Positions 42,522 to 51,181 of a DNA stretch of 64,000 nucleotides are shown here, piece by piece. Source of the stretch: an uncultured Pseudomonadales bacterium. Lineage in GTDB: Bacteria > Pseudomonadota > Gammaproteobacteria > Pseudomonadales > Azotimanducaceae. The translations under genes and the position numbers were made by a program. The notes below the pieces were generated by a model. That model searched no databases and was not told where the DNA came from. It saw only the letters and a program-made list of their open reading frames with translations. Each line of letters opens with the position of its first letter. The stretch's first letter is position 1. The stretch covers positions 1-64,000 of the forward strand of contig CAKZWF010000035.1 in the NCBI GenBank assembly GCA_937921865.1. Direction: 5' to 3'.

Positions 42522-42550
42522 GGGCTCCTGACATGCCTGATCAGTAGCCC
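42522..42550 (+). terminator. Probable terminator of parA operon
   Basis: The stem GGGCT/AGCCC extends through one mismatch into CTGA/TCAG around a nine-base loop, followed by CCTGTTATTGTCTTT. It lies 22 bases after the operon's last stop. Confidence 0.5.
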
Positions 42551-42706
42551 CCTGTTATTGTCTTTGGTATCTGAAAAAAGCAACCACCCACCCGGATCAC
42601 ACAACAGGTTGCACCTCATACCCGTCTGCGCGATTACACCGAACGAGTAACGGCCAGCGTTGCTGTCTACGGTCGAGCGCTGTAGCGACTTAACGCAAGG
42701 AGACGA

Positions 42707-43111
42707 TCATGGCGAGTAGTCGGTTGCAGTCATGAACACACTGTCGATTTTCTTGACCAGGCGTCCGTCTGCAATAGACGCCTGATAAACCGCCCGCCAC
42801 TGAGGGTCAGCACTGAATGCCTGCCAGGAGGCTTCAGCCGCTTCACGACTGGCGTGAGAAATCAGATAGATCAACGTATTCGACTGATCAACGGGTACCC
42901 AGTAACCAACGTTGTGCATGCCGTGCTTTTCGAACAGAGCCATGGTGTGTTCTCGAAATCGCCTGTTCAGATCCTCGAGCTTGCCTTCGTTGGTTGTATA
43001 GGTTCGGAGCTCGAAAACCGGGGATTGCGGCATTTCCTGCGCCTGCAGCAGGGGTGCAACCAGCTGCAGCGCGAGCGCCCCCCACCAAACAATGATCGTT
43101 ATTGTCTTCAT
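42707..43111 (-). CDS. NIPSNAP family exported protein
   Basis: A 134-residue protein with a signal peptide (MKTITIIVWWGALALQLVAP, ending LLQAQ). The mature part is one NIPSNAP ferredoxin-like domain: VFELRTYTTNEGKLEDLNRR, HTMALFEKHGMHNVGYWVP and SREAAEASWQAFSADPQW. GGGGGAG lies just before the start, where GTG and ATG are adjacent; I take the ATG. NIPSNAP domains form dimers, and their bacterial role is largely unknown. Confidence 0.85.
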   Translation of the reverse strand: MKTITIIVWWGALALQLVAPLLQAQEMPQSPVFELRTYTTNEGKLEDLNRRFREHTMALFEKHGMHNVGYWVPVDQSNTLIYLISHASREAAEASWQAFSADPQWRAVYQASIADGRLVKKIDSVFMTATDYSP

Positions 43112-43232
43112 CACTCCCCCTGATTGGCAGAAATTGCGGTTGAGCTTGTGTCATCTGCTGAGCGTTGACAATAGACAGACACACAACGAAAGCGCGAAAC
43201 TACCCGAGTGAAAACCAATGGAGAGGAACAGC

Positions 43233-43640
43233 ATGACCACAACAGGACATTGCCTGTGCGGCGATATAAGCTACGAAATCGAAAACCCACCGGCGATGAC
43301 GGGCGTCTGCCACTGTAAAAACTGTCAGCGCCAGGCGGGGTCAGCATTTTCGACTCTGGCCGGAGTGCCGAAAAGCGAATTCACTTTCACCGCAGGAACC
43401 CCAACCCTGTATACCGATAGTGATACCAGCAGCGGCAACGCTGTAGAACGCTACTTCTGCGGCCGCTGCGGATCACCGATCTACTCAGCTTTACCAGGCC
43501 AGCCGGACACGCTGTACCTGAAGACCGGCACACTCGACGATACCTCAAATTTTCAACCGCAATTCCACGTCTGGTGCGACAGCAAGCAGAACTGGGTAAC
43601 GCTCGAAGACGGCGTTCCAGCCATTCCCACCCAGGCCTGA
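43233..43640 (+). CDS. GFA family protein
   Basis: A 135-residue protein of standard GFA length with all zinc-binding cysteines: HCLCGDISYE, GVCHCKNCQRQAGSAFS and YFCGRCGSPIYS. ATG 43233 has GGAGAGG six bases upstream; an ATG at 43218 would place that site inside the gene. The family is named for formaldehyde activation with glutathione, but activity of most members is unproven. It is shorter and more typical than the GFA gene at 20778. Confidence 0.9.
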   Translation: MTTTGHCLCGDISYEIENPPAMTGVCHCKNCQRQAGSAFSTLAGVPKSEFTFTAGTPTLYTDSDTSSGNAVERYFCGRCGSPIYSALPGQPDTLYLKTGTLDDTSNFQPQFHVWCDSKQNWVTLEDGVPAIPTQA

Positions 43641-43656
43641 TCAGAGCCGAGGAAAA

Positions 43657-44670
43657 TCATGTGCGGATGAACACATCGACAAGATTTTCGATCAACGCCG
43701 CACCAATCCACGTCAATGGCACGATGACCAGATAAAGCGCGAATCTCGCGACGATACTGATATCAAACGGCCATTCCAGCGCATCAGCAATTTCCCGGCG
43801 GTAAACCAGCAACGGGCTCAGCGTCAGGTCTGTGGCAGGATCTGCGGAGCTCGCACGCAAGGTGCGGATTTCCCTCCCGAGGCGAACGAGTTCATCACGT
43901 TTCGTTGCCCGTAGCCGCTGGTGCATTGGCCAGACTGCCGCGAAAAACAGATACAGCAGGGCTAGACTGGTGCCGAGCAGGCCGGGAATGCTGGTCCACG
44001 GATCTGTATCTTCTCCCAGCCACATGAGAGGAAACAGCGCCTGAGAGCCGATGACCACCAGCGTAGATGTCACAGCCATTCGCCCGAATGGCGTCAGCGG
44101 TGAAGCATCCAGCAGATCGATGTGCACCGCTCGAGCAAGCTGCCTGAATGTACGTGCATTATCCACCAAGGCGTGGGTGGCGCAGAACATGAAAATCCAT
44201 ACCGGCAACGGGCCAACTGCCATCGCGAAGTCGATACCGCTACCGCTGAGCATGCCAAACATGACCTCAAAACTGCCGGCCAGCACTCGACTCTGCAGCA
44301 GCCACACCGCGACGCCCATTGAGGTATTCACAACAAACCATTTTGTCGACTTCCTGCTCAGACCCTCACGCAGGCGAGCGACAGCAGAGGGTTCCAGAGT
44401 CAGATGGTCAGCGAGTTCATCAAACGCAGCCTCAGTACGCTCAGTCACATAGGAAATAATGGGTGTGATGTAGCTGAGAATCGCGCAAAAAAACAGTGCC
44501 GTGGGTGCGGCATCGGAATCGGGTAGTGTTCCTGTCAGCCAGAAAAAGAGCAGCAGCGCCATGAACATTACGATCCCACACCACCAGCGCCCGTACCTGC
44601 CGGTGGGAACCAATCTCAGGATCCACAGCAGATGACCTGATCCAGCCGGATTTGGTGTCGTTGTGTCCAC
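43657..44670 (-). CDS. Polytopic membrane protein of unknown function
   Basis: A 337-residue inner-membrane protein with about seven helices, including WWCGIVMFMALLLFFWLTG, FFCAILSYITPIISYV, PVWIFMFCATHALVDN and FALYLVIVPLTWIGAALIEN. A cytoplasmic segment with RATKRDELVRLGREIRTLRA separates the last two. I do not recognise a family. The start is uncertain: GTG 44668-44670 has AGGTAG upstream, while ATGs at 44727 and 44748 have no ribosome binding site and would overlap the promoter of the divergent phospholipase gene. Confidence 0.7.
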   Translation of the reverse strand: MDTTTPNPAGSGHLLWILRLVPTGRYGRWWCGIVMFMALLLFFWLTGTLPDSDAAPTALFFCAILSYITPIISYVTERTEAAFDELADHLTLEPSAVARLREGLSRKSTKWFVVNTSMGVAVWLLQSRVLAGSFEVMFGMLSGSGIDFAMAVGPLPVWIFMFCATHALVDNARTFRQLARAVHIDLLDASPLTPFGRMAVTSTLVVIGSQALFPLMWLGEDTDPWTSIPGLLGTSLALLYLFFAAVWPMHQRLRATKRDELVRLGREIRTLRASSADPATDLTLSPLLVYRREIADALEWPFDISIVARFALYLVIVPLTWIGAALIENLVDVFIRT

Positions 44671-44775
44671 AACGCGCAATCTACCTGATTTCCGGCACCT
44701 GATGTAAACGCAATCAGACCTTTGCATCAATGGGAGAGTGGGTATCATTCAGATCGTCCACAGGGAGAAGAGATT

Positions 44776-46317
44776 TTGCACGGCAATGCCCGTCGACTAA
44801 CGATCATTTTGTGCAGCCTGTCGCTGGTCGGCTGCGCGAGCGTCGATTTCGACTATCCGAAAGTTGAGTCCCATGCCTATACCAACACCACCGACACCCT
44901 GCTCGGTCGGGAAGTGGCAGCACTGGGACACATCCCGGAAGGCTATGGCGGTTTCCATCTGCTGAGCAATTCCCTCGATGCCCTGTCCTCGAGACTGCTG
45001 CTGGCGGAACGCGCCGAACGCAGCATCGATGCTCAGTACTACCTCGCTTACGCCGACAGAATCGGCTATCTGACCCTGCGCTCTCTGCTCGATGCCGCAG
45101 ATCGTGGCGTACGGGTCAGGCTGCTGCTGGATGATTTCCTCACCGGCGGGTTATCGGAAGGTCTGGCGGCAATGGACACACACCCGCTGATCGAAGTGAG
45201 GATGTACAACCCGTTTGCGCGACGGAAGTTTCGCCTCGGTGACTTCACCACTGACTTCAAACGCGTCAACCGACGTATGCACAACAAAGTGCTTATCGCA
45301 GACAACCAGGTAGCGATCATCGGCGGCAGGAACATTGCGGAGGAGTATTTCGGCGCGGGTGACAAATACAACTTCGGCGATCTCGACGTATTGGGTGTTG
45401 GTCACGTGACTGAAGACGCTTCAGAGATGTTTGACGCCTACTGGAATAACCAGATATCCGTTCCGATCGAAGCCCTTGTCAAAGTGTCTGCAAAACCGGA
45501 AGCCGCCCTCATTGCTCTGCGCCAGCGGGTAGAGAAAGCCCTCGAGGGTATAAAAGACTCGCCCTATCAGGCTGCGCTTGATGACTCGACCATCGACTAT
45601 CTTGAAGGCGGCATGCAGCTTTCGCCGTGGGCACCTTACCAGTTTGTTTACGATCCACCAGTAAAGCCCACCAGGGAAGAAGAGGAACAATACGGCAACT
45701 CAATTCTCACGCCGCTGCGGGAAGTGGTAAATTCAGCTCAGGAAGAGCTTATCGTTTCATCACCCTATTTTGTGTTGCAGGACGCTGCGATCAACAGGAT
45801 TGGCGAATTTGTCGACCGCGGAGTGACCATAAAGGTCATCACCAATTCACTATCATCAACCAATCACAACATTGTTCACTCAGGTTACGCACCGACCCGG
45901 AAGAAAATGCTACAGGAAGGCATAAAATTGTTCGAAACCCGTCCGGATGCCAGAATCAGCGGCGTGCATCACGACGCCGAATCAAAATCCAGTCTGCACA
46001 CCAAAGCCTTTATCGTCGACCGGCGCTGGTTTTACCTTGGCTCTTTCAACTGGGATCCCAGATCAGCCTACACAAACACTGAATCGGGAATTATTATCGA
46101 TGATCCAATTATCGCGACAACAGCAGCGGAACGGACCGATCTTCGGTTGCCGACTGCAGCGTATGAAGTCTATCTGGATGAAAAAGACCGTCTTCGCTGG
46201 AAAACCTTGAACGACACAGGACAGCTGGTGGTCTTCACCAAAGAACCCGAAACCGGAGCCTGGACCCGCTTCAAAGTCTGGTTCATGTCTCTGCTGCCGA
46301 TAAAGAACCAACTATGA
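44776..46317 (+). CDS. Phospholipase D family lipoprotein (ClsC/YmdC-like)
   Basis: A 513-residue protein. The N-terminus RRLTIILCSLSLVGC ends in a lipobox. Two HKD catalytic motifs are present: HNKVLIADNQVAIIGGRN (His169) and HTKAFIVDRRWFYLGSFN (His408). This two-motif layout and length fit bacterial cardiolipin synthase C-like phospholipase D proteins, which exchange phosphatidyl groups at the membrane. The start is TTG 44776, supported by GGAGAAGAG just upstream. The L,D-transpeptidase gene follows after 55 bases. Confidence 0.88.
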   Translation: MHGNARRLTIILCSLSLVGCASVDFDYPKVESHAYTNTTDTLLGREVAALGHIPEGYGGFHLLSNSLDALSSRLLLAERAERSIDAQYYLAYADRIGYLTLRSLLDAADRGVRVRLLLDDFLTGGLSEGLAAMDTHPLIEVRMYNPFARRKFRLGDFTTDFKRVNRRMHNKVLIADNQVAIIGGRNIAEEYFGAGDKYNFGDLDVLGVGHVTEDASEMFDAYWNNQISVPIEALVKVSAKPEAALIALRQRVEKALEGIKDSPYQAALDDSTIDYLEGGMQLSPWAPYQFVYDPPVKPTREEEEQYGNSILTPLREVVNSAQEELIVSSPYFVLQDAAINRIGEFVDRGVTIKVITNSLSSTNHNIVHSGYAPTRKKMLQEGIKLFETRPDARISGVHHDAESKSSLHTKAFIVDRRWFYLGSFNWDPRSAYTNTESGIIIDDPIIATTAAERTDLRLPTAAYEVYLDEKDRLRWKTLNDTGQLVVFTKEPETGAWTRFKVWFMSLLPIKNQL

Positions 46318-46372
46318 ACATACCAACGAGAGGCAGGCGAACAGCCCGGCCTCGAAGACTGAGATCGAACCG

Positions 46373-46903
46373 GTGAGTTACCAAAGCCGAGCTTTTACCA
46401 CCCTGGCGTTCTGTGTCACATGGTTTTTGAGCACGGCGTGCACGGCCGAAACACCAACGGTCACCGCCGCAAAACCCACCATCGCTGATGCCGTGCTGGT
46501 CGTGAAAAGCGAACGGCGCCTGTATCTACTCGCAGACGGAGAGGTGTTTGCCGACTTTCCCGCAACGTTTGGTGCTGATCCGGTTGGCCACAAACAGCGT
46601 GAAGGAGACGAGCGGACTCCGGAAGGTCACTACATGCTCGACTGGAAAAACGCTCACAGCGCCTTCTACAGATCAATTCATGTTGACTATCCCAATAAAC
46701 AGGATAGAGCCGCCGCAGCGGCACGAGGTGAAGATCCCGGCGGATTAATCATGATTCACGGCCAGCGTAACGGCTATGGCTGGTTGTCACCGCTGGCCCG
46801 CTTCTTCAACTGGACTGACGGCTGCATCGCGTTGAACGATCACGATATGGATGAGGTCTGGCTGAGCGTCCGCGAAAACACGCCTATTGAAATCAGACCC
46901 TGA
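46373..46903 (+). CDS. L,D-transpeptidase (YkuD/ErfK domain)
   Basis: A 176-residue exported protein. A hydrophobic N-terminus (FTTLAFCVTWFLSTAC) could be a lipoprotein signal. The YkuD domain follows: DAVLVVKSERRLYLLADGEV, then DERTPEGHYMLDWKN, IMIHGQRNGYGW and the catalytic cysteine in NWTDGCIALNDHDMDEV. It forms 3-3 peptidoglycan cross-links or attaches proteins to peptidoglycan in the periplasm. The start is GTG 46373, with only weak pairing upstream. Confidence 0.88.
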   Translation: MSYQSRAFTTLAFCVTWFLSTACTAETPTVTAAKPTIADAVLVVKSERRLYLLADGEVFADFPATFGADPVGHKQREGDERTPEGHYMLDWKNAHSAFYRSIHVDYPNKQDRAAAAARGEDPGGLIMIHGQRNGYGWLSPLARFFNWTDGCIALNDHDMDEVWLSVRENTPIEIRP

Positions 46904-46939
46904 ATCCGCACCGACATCCGCCCTGTATTCGGACCCTTA

Positions 46940-47923
46940 CTACCGCTCGAGTTGCTCCGCCAACACCAGTGGCAAGCGCTGCTCAGCAGCAAACTGCCTG
47001 GAAATTGATACCTGGGCGACTTTAAGCTCATCACCCCAGTCGCGCCACATGTCCTGCTGAGGCGGGTCCAGACGCATCGTATCCAGGTCTGTCTTGCAGT
47101 AGTCATACAGCAACGCCTGCCGAATGGTTGCTGGCTCGGCATAGTTGTGGCCGGCCATATGCCCCAGTCGGTGATGCCAGAACACCACATCACCCTGCTC
47201 ACCGTGACAATCCACTGCGGGGGTGTCCGCTTCCACCCGCTCGATCTCTTCGAGATATTCAGGCGGGTGGATGATGCCTTTGTGTGACGGCAGATGTTCG
47301 TAAAAGGGAATGCGCGCCTGGTCATACTGCATCGGAAACAACGGATAAAAACGCTGGTGACTGGCTGGCCAGATTTTGAACGCGCCGCCGTCTGGTGGAC
47401 TGTCATCCAGCAGACAGACGACGCCAAGATGAAACGGGTGTCCGTCTGTATGCAGCTGATCCGGCTGCCGCTCACTGCCAGCTTCGGCAGGCAGCGTCGC
47501 ATAGATTCCCCGAACCCCTTCACCGAGCTGAGGATCAACCGGGCCGCCGGGCCAGGCCGGGCCCCAGGAACCCATCGGTCGGCCGCCAACTTTCGGCGCC
47601 CTCAATGAGTCAGCGCCCAGCAGTTGCTCTGCCCAGGCGACCAGCGGACGGTTAAAGACCAGATCAATCAGCGCCTGCTCCGTTGCTGCGCCGCGAAACT
47701 GCCATCGAGTTTTCTGCAGAAACAGCAGAGGGTCATCCGACGCCTCGTCGTCCGGGATTGGCCGCCAAGTTGTGGGATCATCGCGCTTGATCGAAGCCGG
47801 TGCCGTCTGCCACATCCGGTCAAGGACCACTTCGCAGGCATCCCGATCGAGCGCTCTCTTCTTGATCAGATAGCCGTAGTTTTTGAAGAAGCACAGCTCC
47901 TCAGCATTGAGCAATGGGTGCAT
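46940..47923 (-). CDS. Phytanoyl-CoA dioxygenase (PhyH) family protein
   Basis: A 327-residue Fe(II)/2-oxoglutarate oxygenase of the PhyH family. The iron ligands appear as HTDGHPF (His and Asp) and a distal His in HHRLGHMAGHN, with a 2-oxoglutarate-binding Arg in ATIRQALLYDY. The N-terminus ELCFFKNYGYLIKKRALDR is typical. ATG 47921-47923 has GAGGAG upstream. It is last of a three-gene unit after the dehalogenase-like and nitroreductase genes. Substrate not known; hydroxylation of a lipid or xenobiotic is plausible. Confidence 0.85.
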   Translation of the reverse strand: MHPLLNAEELCFFKNYGYLIKKRALDRDACEVVLDRMWQTAPASIKRDDPTTWRPIPDDEASDDPLLFLQKTRWQFRGAATEQALIDLVFNRPLVAWAEQLLGADSLRAPKVGGRPMGSWGPAWPGGPVDPQLGEGVRGIYATLPAEAGSERQPDQLHTDGHPFHLGVVCLLDDSPPDGGAFKIWPASHQRFYPLFPMQYDQARIPFYEHLPSHKGIIHPPEYLEEIERVEADTPAVDCHGEQGDVVFWHHRLGHMAGHNYAEPATIRQALLYDYCKTDLDTMRLDPPQQDMWRDWGDELKVAQVSISRQFAAEQRLPLVLAEQLER

Positions 47924-47927
47924 GCGA

Positions 47928-48578
47928 TTACTCCTCGCCTGATGTCCAGACATCAAGATAAGTTTGCTGCTCTGCAGGGATTCGTGTCACCGGCCCGAAC
48001 TTACCAGACGGATAGCCGATCGGGATCGCAACCACTACACCATAGGTATCCGGGATCTGGAAGTGTTCATGCAGCTCTGCTTCAAACACCTGGTGCATTG
48101 TGGTCAGCGCTGCACCAAGACCCAGCGCGCGACACGCCAGCAGGATATTCTGCACGCACGGATAGACGGCGCCATAATTCGGCGGTGCCAGGCCAACCCG
48201 ATCCTCGGGCGCCACTTTGAACGGCCAGTCGCGCTTACCGCAGACCAGCAGAATGACAGGTGCTTCATGAAGATGATCGATCTGGTGATACAGAGCCCCT
48301 AGTTGGCCTGTTGTTTTATGTGGTCCACGCTGCTCCGGGTCTGCGATCAAGCCGAAGCGGCTTTCAAAAGCCGCCGCATAACGTTCGGCAAACCAGCATT
48401 TGTGTTCCGTATCCCGGACCAGGACAAACTTCCAGGGCTGGGTATTCTGACCCGAAGGAGCCTGAACACCGGCATTAAGCACCTTCCAGATCAGAGCTTC
48501 GGGCACCGGGTCGGGCTTCAGACGGCGCATCGCTCGAACGTTGCCGACCAGGTCAAAGAAACCGGGCTCATCCGGCAC
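47928..48578 (-). CDS. Nitroreductase family protein
   Basis: A 216-residue FMN enzyme: VRAMRRLKPDPVPEALIWKV (FMN phosphate arginines), APSGQNTQPWKFVLVRD and a C-terminal ALGLGAALTTMHQVFE with IGYPSGKFGP. These are the family's FMN and NAD(P)H regions. Its start lies 11 bases inside the end of the dehalogenase-like gene, so it is translationally linked. The family reduces nitro groups, quinones or, in some members, iodotyrosine; here the companions suggest detoxification or catabolism. Confidence 0.9.
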   Translation of the reverse strand: MPDEPGFFDLVGNVRAMRRLKPDPVPEALIWKVLNAGVQAPSGQNTQPWKFVLVRDTEHKCWFAERYAAAFESRFGLIADPEQRGPHKTTGQLGALYHQIDHLHEAPVILLVCGKRDWPFKVAPEDRVGLAPPNYGAVYPCVQNILLACRALGLGAALTTMHQVFEAELHEHFQIPDTYGVVVAIPIGYPSGKFGPVTRIPAEQQTYLDVWTSGEE

Positions 48579-49536
48579 GACCTAGCCTCTCAACAATCAG
48601 CCGCGCCACTTCTTTGCCATGGGTGTTCTGCAGGAAGTGTCCGGCTTCCGCAATACCATCAAAACTGCCACCCATCTGCTGCGCCCACTGACGACCCCAG
48701 GATTCAGTAAATACGTCGTCAGCACAGCCCCAGATAAAGTGCACCGGTTTATCCCAGCTCAGCAGCGTCCGATAGTGGTGGGTTTGTGCCGCCCCGTTTC
48801 CGTTGTCGTAGCTGTCCAGCGGAATCGACAGCGGAAAACGGCGGAAGCCGTTGTACGCGTCGTCTGATAGACCCTCAACCGGGGCTCTGTAGGCTCGATA
48901 CATGTCAGCCGCTGCATCACTCAGCTGGGGAACCGTTGCGGATGTCAGAGCCGGAAACACCACCTCAGGTGCAGCCAGCCCCGAACTCAGCAGCATCAGC
49001 AGCGCAATATCGGGTTTTTCGCGACAGAACAGTCCACCCTCATGCCAGTTGCGATTCCAGTTGTTTATCGCCTGGGAGTACTCATATTCGGGATGGTGCA
49101 GCCAGGTGTTCATGATCACCAGGCTGGCGAAGCGCTCCGGCATGTAGACAGCCTGCGCAAGCCCAGTGGGTCCACCCCAGTCCTGGCAGACCAGGGTAAT
49201 ATTGCGCAGATCCAGCGCGTTGATAAGCGTTGTCAGAATTTCTGTGTGTCTGGCGATCGTATACCAGTGTATGTCCGTGGGTTTATCAGACCGACCGAAG
49301 CCCATGTGATCTGGTGCGATACATCGATAGCCCGCCTCCACAAGAACCGGAATGATGTCCCGATACAGATAGCTCCAGGTCGGCATACCGTGCATCAGCA
49401 GCATGACCGGCCCGTCCGCTGGACCTTCATCGAGATAATGCATCCGCAGGTCCTGCCACTGATGGTAGTTGGACTGGAAGCCATAATCCGCCAGACCCTC
49501 GAAGTTTCTGTCTGGTGTGCGCAAAAAATCTGTCAT
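48568..49536 (-). CDS. Haloalkane dehalogenase-like alpha/beta hydrolase
   Basis: A 322-residue hydrolase with the dehalogenase layout: LLMHGMPTWSYLYRDII for the oxyanion/halide region, APDHMGFGRSDKP, nucleophile elbow VCQDWGG (Asp119 with the halide-binding Trp120), WGCADDVFT for the acid and GHFLQN for the histidine. An Asp nucleophile is what separates haloalkane dehalogenases and epoxide hydrolases from Ser esterases. The specific substrate cannot be read from sequence. First gene of the operon with nitroreductase and PhyH. Confidence 0.88.
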   Translation of the reverse strand: MTDFLRTPDRNFEGLADYGFQSNYHQWQDLRMHYLDEGPADGPVMLLMHGMPTWSYLYRDIIPVLVEAGYRCIAPDHMGFGRSDKPTDIHWYTIARHTEILTTLINALDLRNITLVCQDWGGPTGLAQAVYMPERFASLVIMNTWLHHPEYEYSQAINNWNRNWHEGGLFCREKPDIALLMLLSSGLAAPEVVFPALTSATVPQLSDAAADMYRAYRAPVEGLSDDAYNGFRRFPLSIPLDSYDNGNGAAQTHHYRTLLSWDKPVHFIWGCADDVFTESWGRQWAQQMGGSFDGIAEAGHFLQNTHGKEVARLIVERLGRAG

Positions 49537-49700
49537 GACCTCGTCCCTGCATCTATTTCGATATCAGCGGTAGCTGCCAGTTCGAAGCTATCCAAGCTGA
49601 ACGGACACCGCAAGCCCTGCTAGAGTGTCTTTGGGAATTGTTATTCGGTTGGTGCAGGAAAGCGCGTAGGTGCCGACTGGTCTAAAAGGGGGCGGATTCA

Positions 49701-51173
49701 TTGACACCAGCAAAGACTGACGTTTCGGCTGACACACCACACCGGCTGTCACTGCCGGTAATGGGCGCTTTCGGCATAGGCCAGGCGGCCGAAGGTATCA
49801 AAGGCACAGCGTTCAATACTTTCCTGCTGTTCTTCTATCAGCAGGTACTGGGAGTATCCGGAACGTTCACCGGACTGGCGCTGGCAATTGCACTGACCTT
49901 CGATGCCATCACTGACCCGATCGCCGGCTCTCTCTCTGACAAAGTCAGAACTCGATGGGGTCGGCGGCACCCGTTCCTGCTGATCAGTGCAGCACCGCTG
50001 GGTCTTGCATTCTATGGACTGTTCAACCCGCCAGGGGGTCTATCAGAGTTCGCGCTGTTCGTCTGGCTGACAGTTTTCGCGACACTGATTCGCGGCTCAC
50101 TTACTTTTTATCACGTTCCGCATCTGGCACTGGGTGCGGAAATGGCGCATGACTACAATCAGCGCTCTACGCTGTTTGCGTTCAGCACCCTGTTCAGCGC
50201 GCTGGGTGGCGCAATGCTGGCGTTTATCGCGTATCGCTGGTTCTTCCCCACTACCGAACAATTCAACCCGGGGCTGCTCAACCCGGAAGGCTATACCGGA
50301 TTCAGCCTGCTGGCAGGAACCGCTGCGGTGATTTCCATTCTGATCTGCGTATTCGGCACTCGCGGTGAAATCCCGCACCTGAAGACGCCGCCGCCCTCAC
50401 CCAGGTTCAGCCCGCTGAAAGTGGTCGCTGAACTTGGTGAACTGTTTCGAAACTACTCCTTTCGGGCGTTGTTTTTTGGGATGCTGCTGGCCACCACCTC
50501 GCTGGCTGTGGAAGCCGTATTCGGGCCCTACATGGGCGTTCACTTCTGGGGATTGACTACCGAACAGCTGTCACTGGTGCCGCTGGTGCTGATTACCGGA
50601 CTGATATTTTCAGTGCCTTTAACACCTGTGTTCACACGGCTTCTCGACAAGAAAAAAGCTGTGGTCATTCTCGCTACGCTGACGATTGTGAATATGAATG
50701 CCATGACCGTGCTCAGGCTGCTGGATGTGCCCTGGTTTCCGGATAACGATTCCGAGTGGGTGCTGCGTCTGTATCTGCTGCGCATACTGATCACCGCGTC
50801 TATCGCACCGATCATTTTCAGCTCGATCAATTCCATGTTTGCGGATATCGCCGACGAACACGAACTGGAAACTGGCGAACGCCGCGAAGGCATCATCTAT
50901 TCGGCCCGGTCATTCACCCAGAAAGCCACCGGCGCTATCGGCGTCATCGCCGGCGGCGCAATTATCGATCTGATTGCTTTTCCTTCAGGCGCAAAACTTG
51001 GTACCGTTCCCGCCGACACTATATGGTGGCTGGGCTTCGCAGAAGGCCCGGGGACATCAGTGTTCACCATTGTCGGCGTGCTGTTCTATATGCGCTACCG
51101 GATTGACCGGCGGCGGCATGCACAGATTGTTCGCGAACTTGCCGACCGAAACGTGCAATCAATTCATGAATGA
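49701..51173 (+). CDS. GPH family sugar-cation symporter (MFS)
   Basis: A 490-residue 12-helix transporter. It shows the glycoside-pentoside-hexuronide signature DAITDPIAGSLSDKVRTRWG then RRHPFLLISAAPLG between helices 2 and 3, and a second KKAVVILATL-type loop between domains. The family imports sugars or related compounds with H+ or Na+. The start is TTG 49701 with GGGGG about eight bases upstream. The stop overlaps the first ATG of the MscS gene, suggesting co-translation. Confidence 0.88.
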   Translation: MTPAKTDVSADTPHRLSLPVMGAFGIGQAAEGIKGTAFNTFLLFFYQQVLGVSGTFTGLALAIALTFDAITDPIAGSLSDKVRTRWGRRHPFLLISAAPLGLAFYGLFNPPGGLSEFALFVWLTVFATLIRGSLTFYHVPHLALGAEMAHDYNQRSTLFAFSTLFSALGGAMLAFIAYRWFFPTTEQFNPGLLNPEGYTGFSLLAGTAAVISILICVFGTRGEIPHLKTPPPSPRFSPLKVVAELGELFRNYSFRALFFGMLLATTSLAVEAVFGPYMGVHFWGLTTEQLSLVPLVLITGLIFSVPLTPVFTRLLDKKKAVVILATLTIVNMNAMTVLRLLDVPWFPDNDSEWVLRLYLLRILITASIAPIIFSSINSMFADIADEHELETGERREGIIYSARSFTQKATGAIGVIAGGAIIDLIAFPSGAKLGTVPADTIWWLGFAEGPGTSVFTIVGVLFYMRYRIDRRRHAQIVRELADRNVQSIHE

Positions 51174-51181
51174 AGGCGCAA

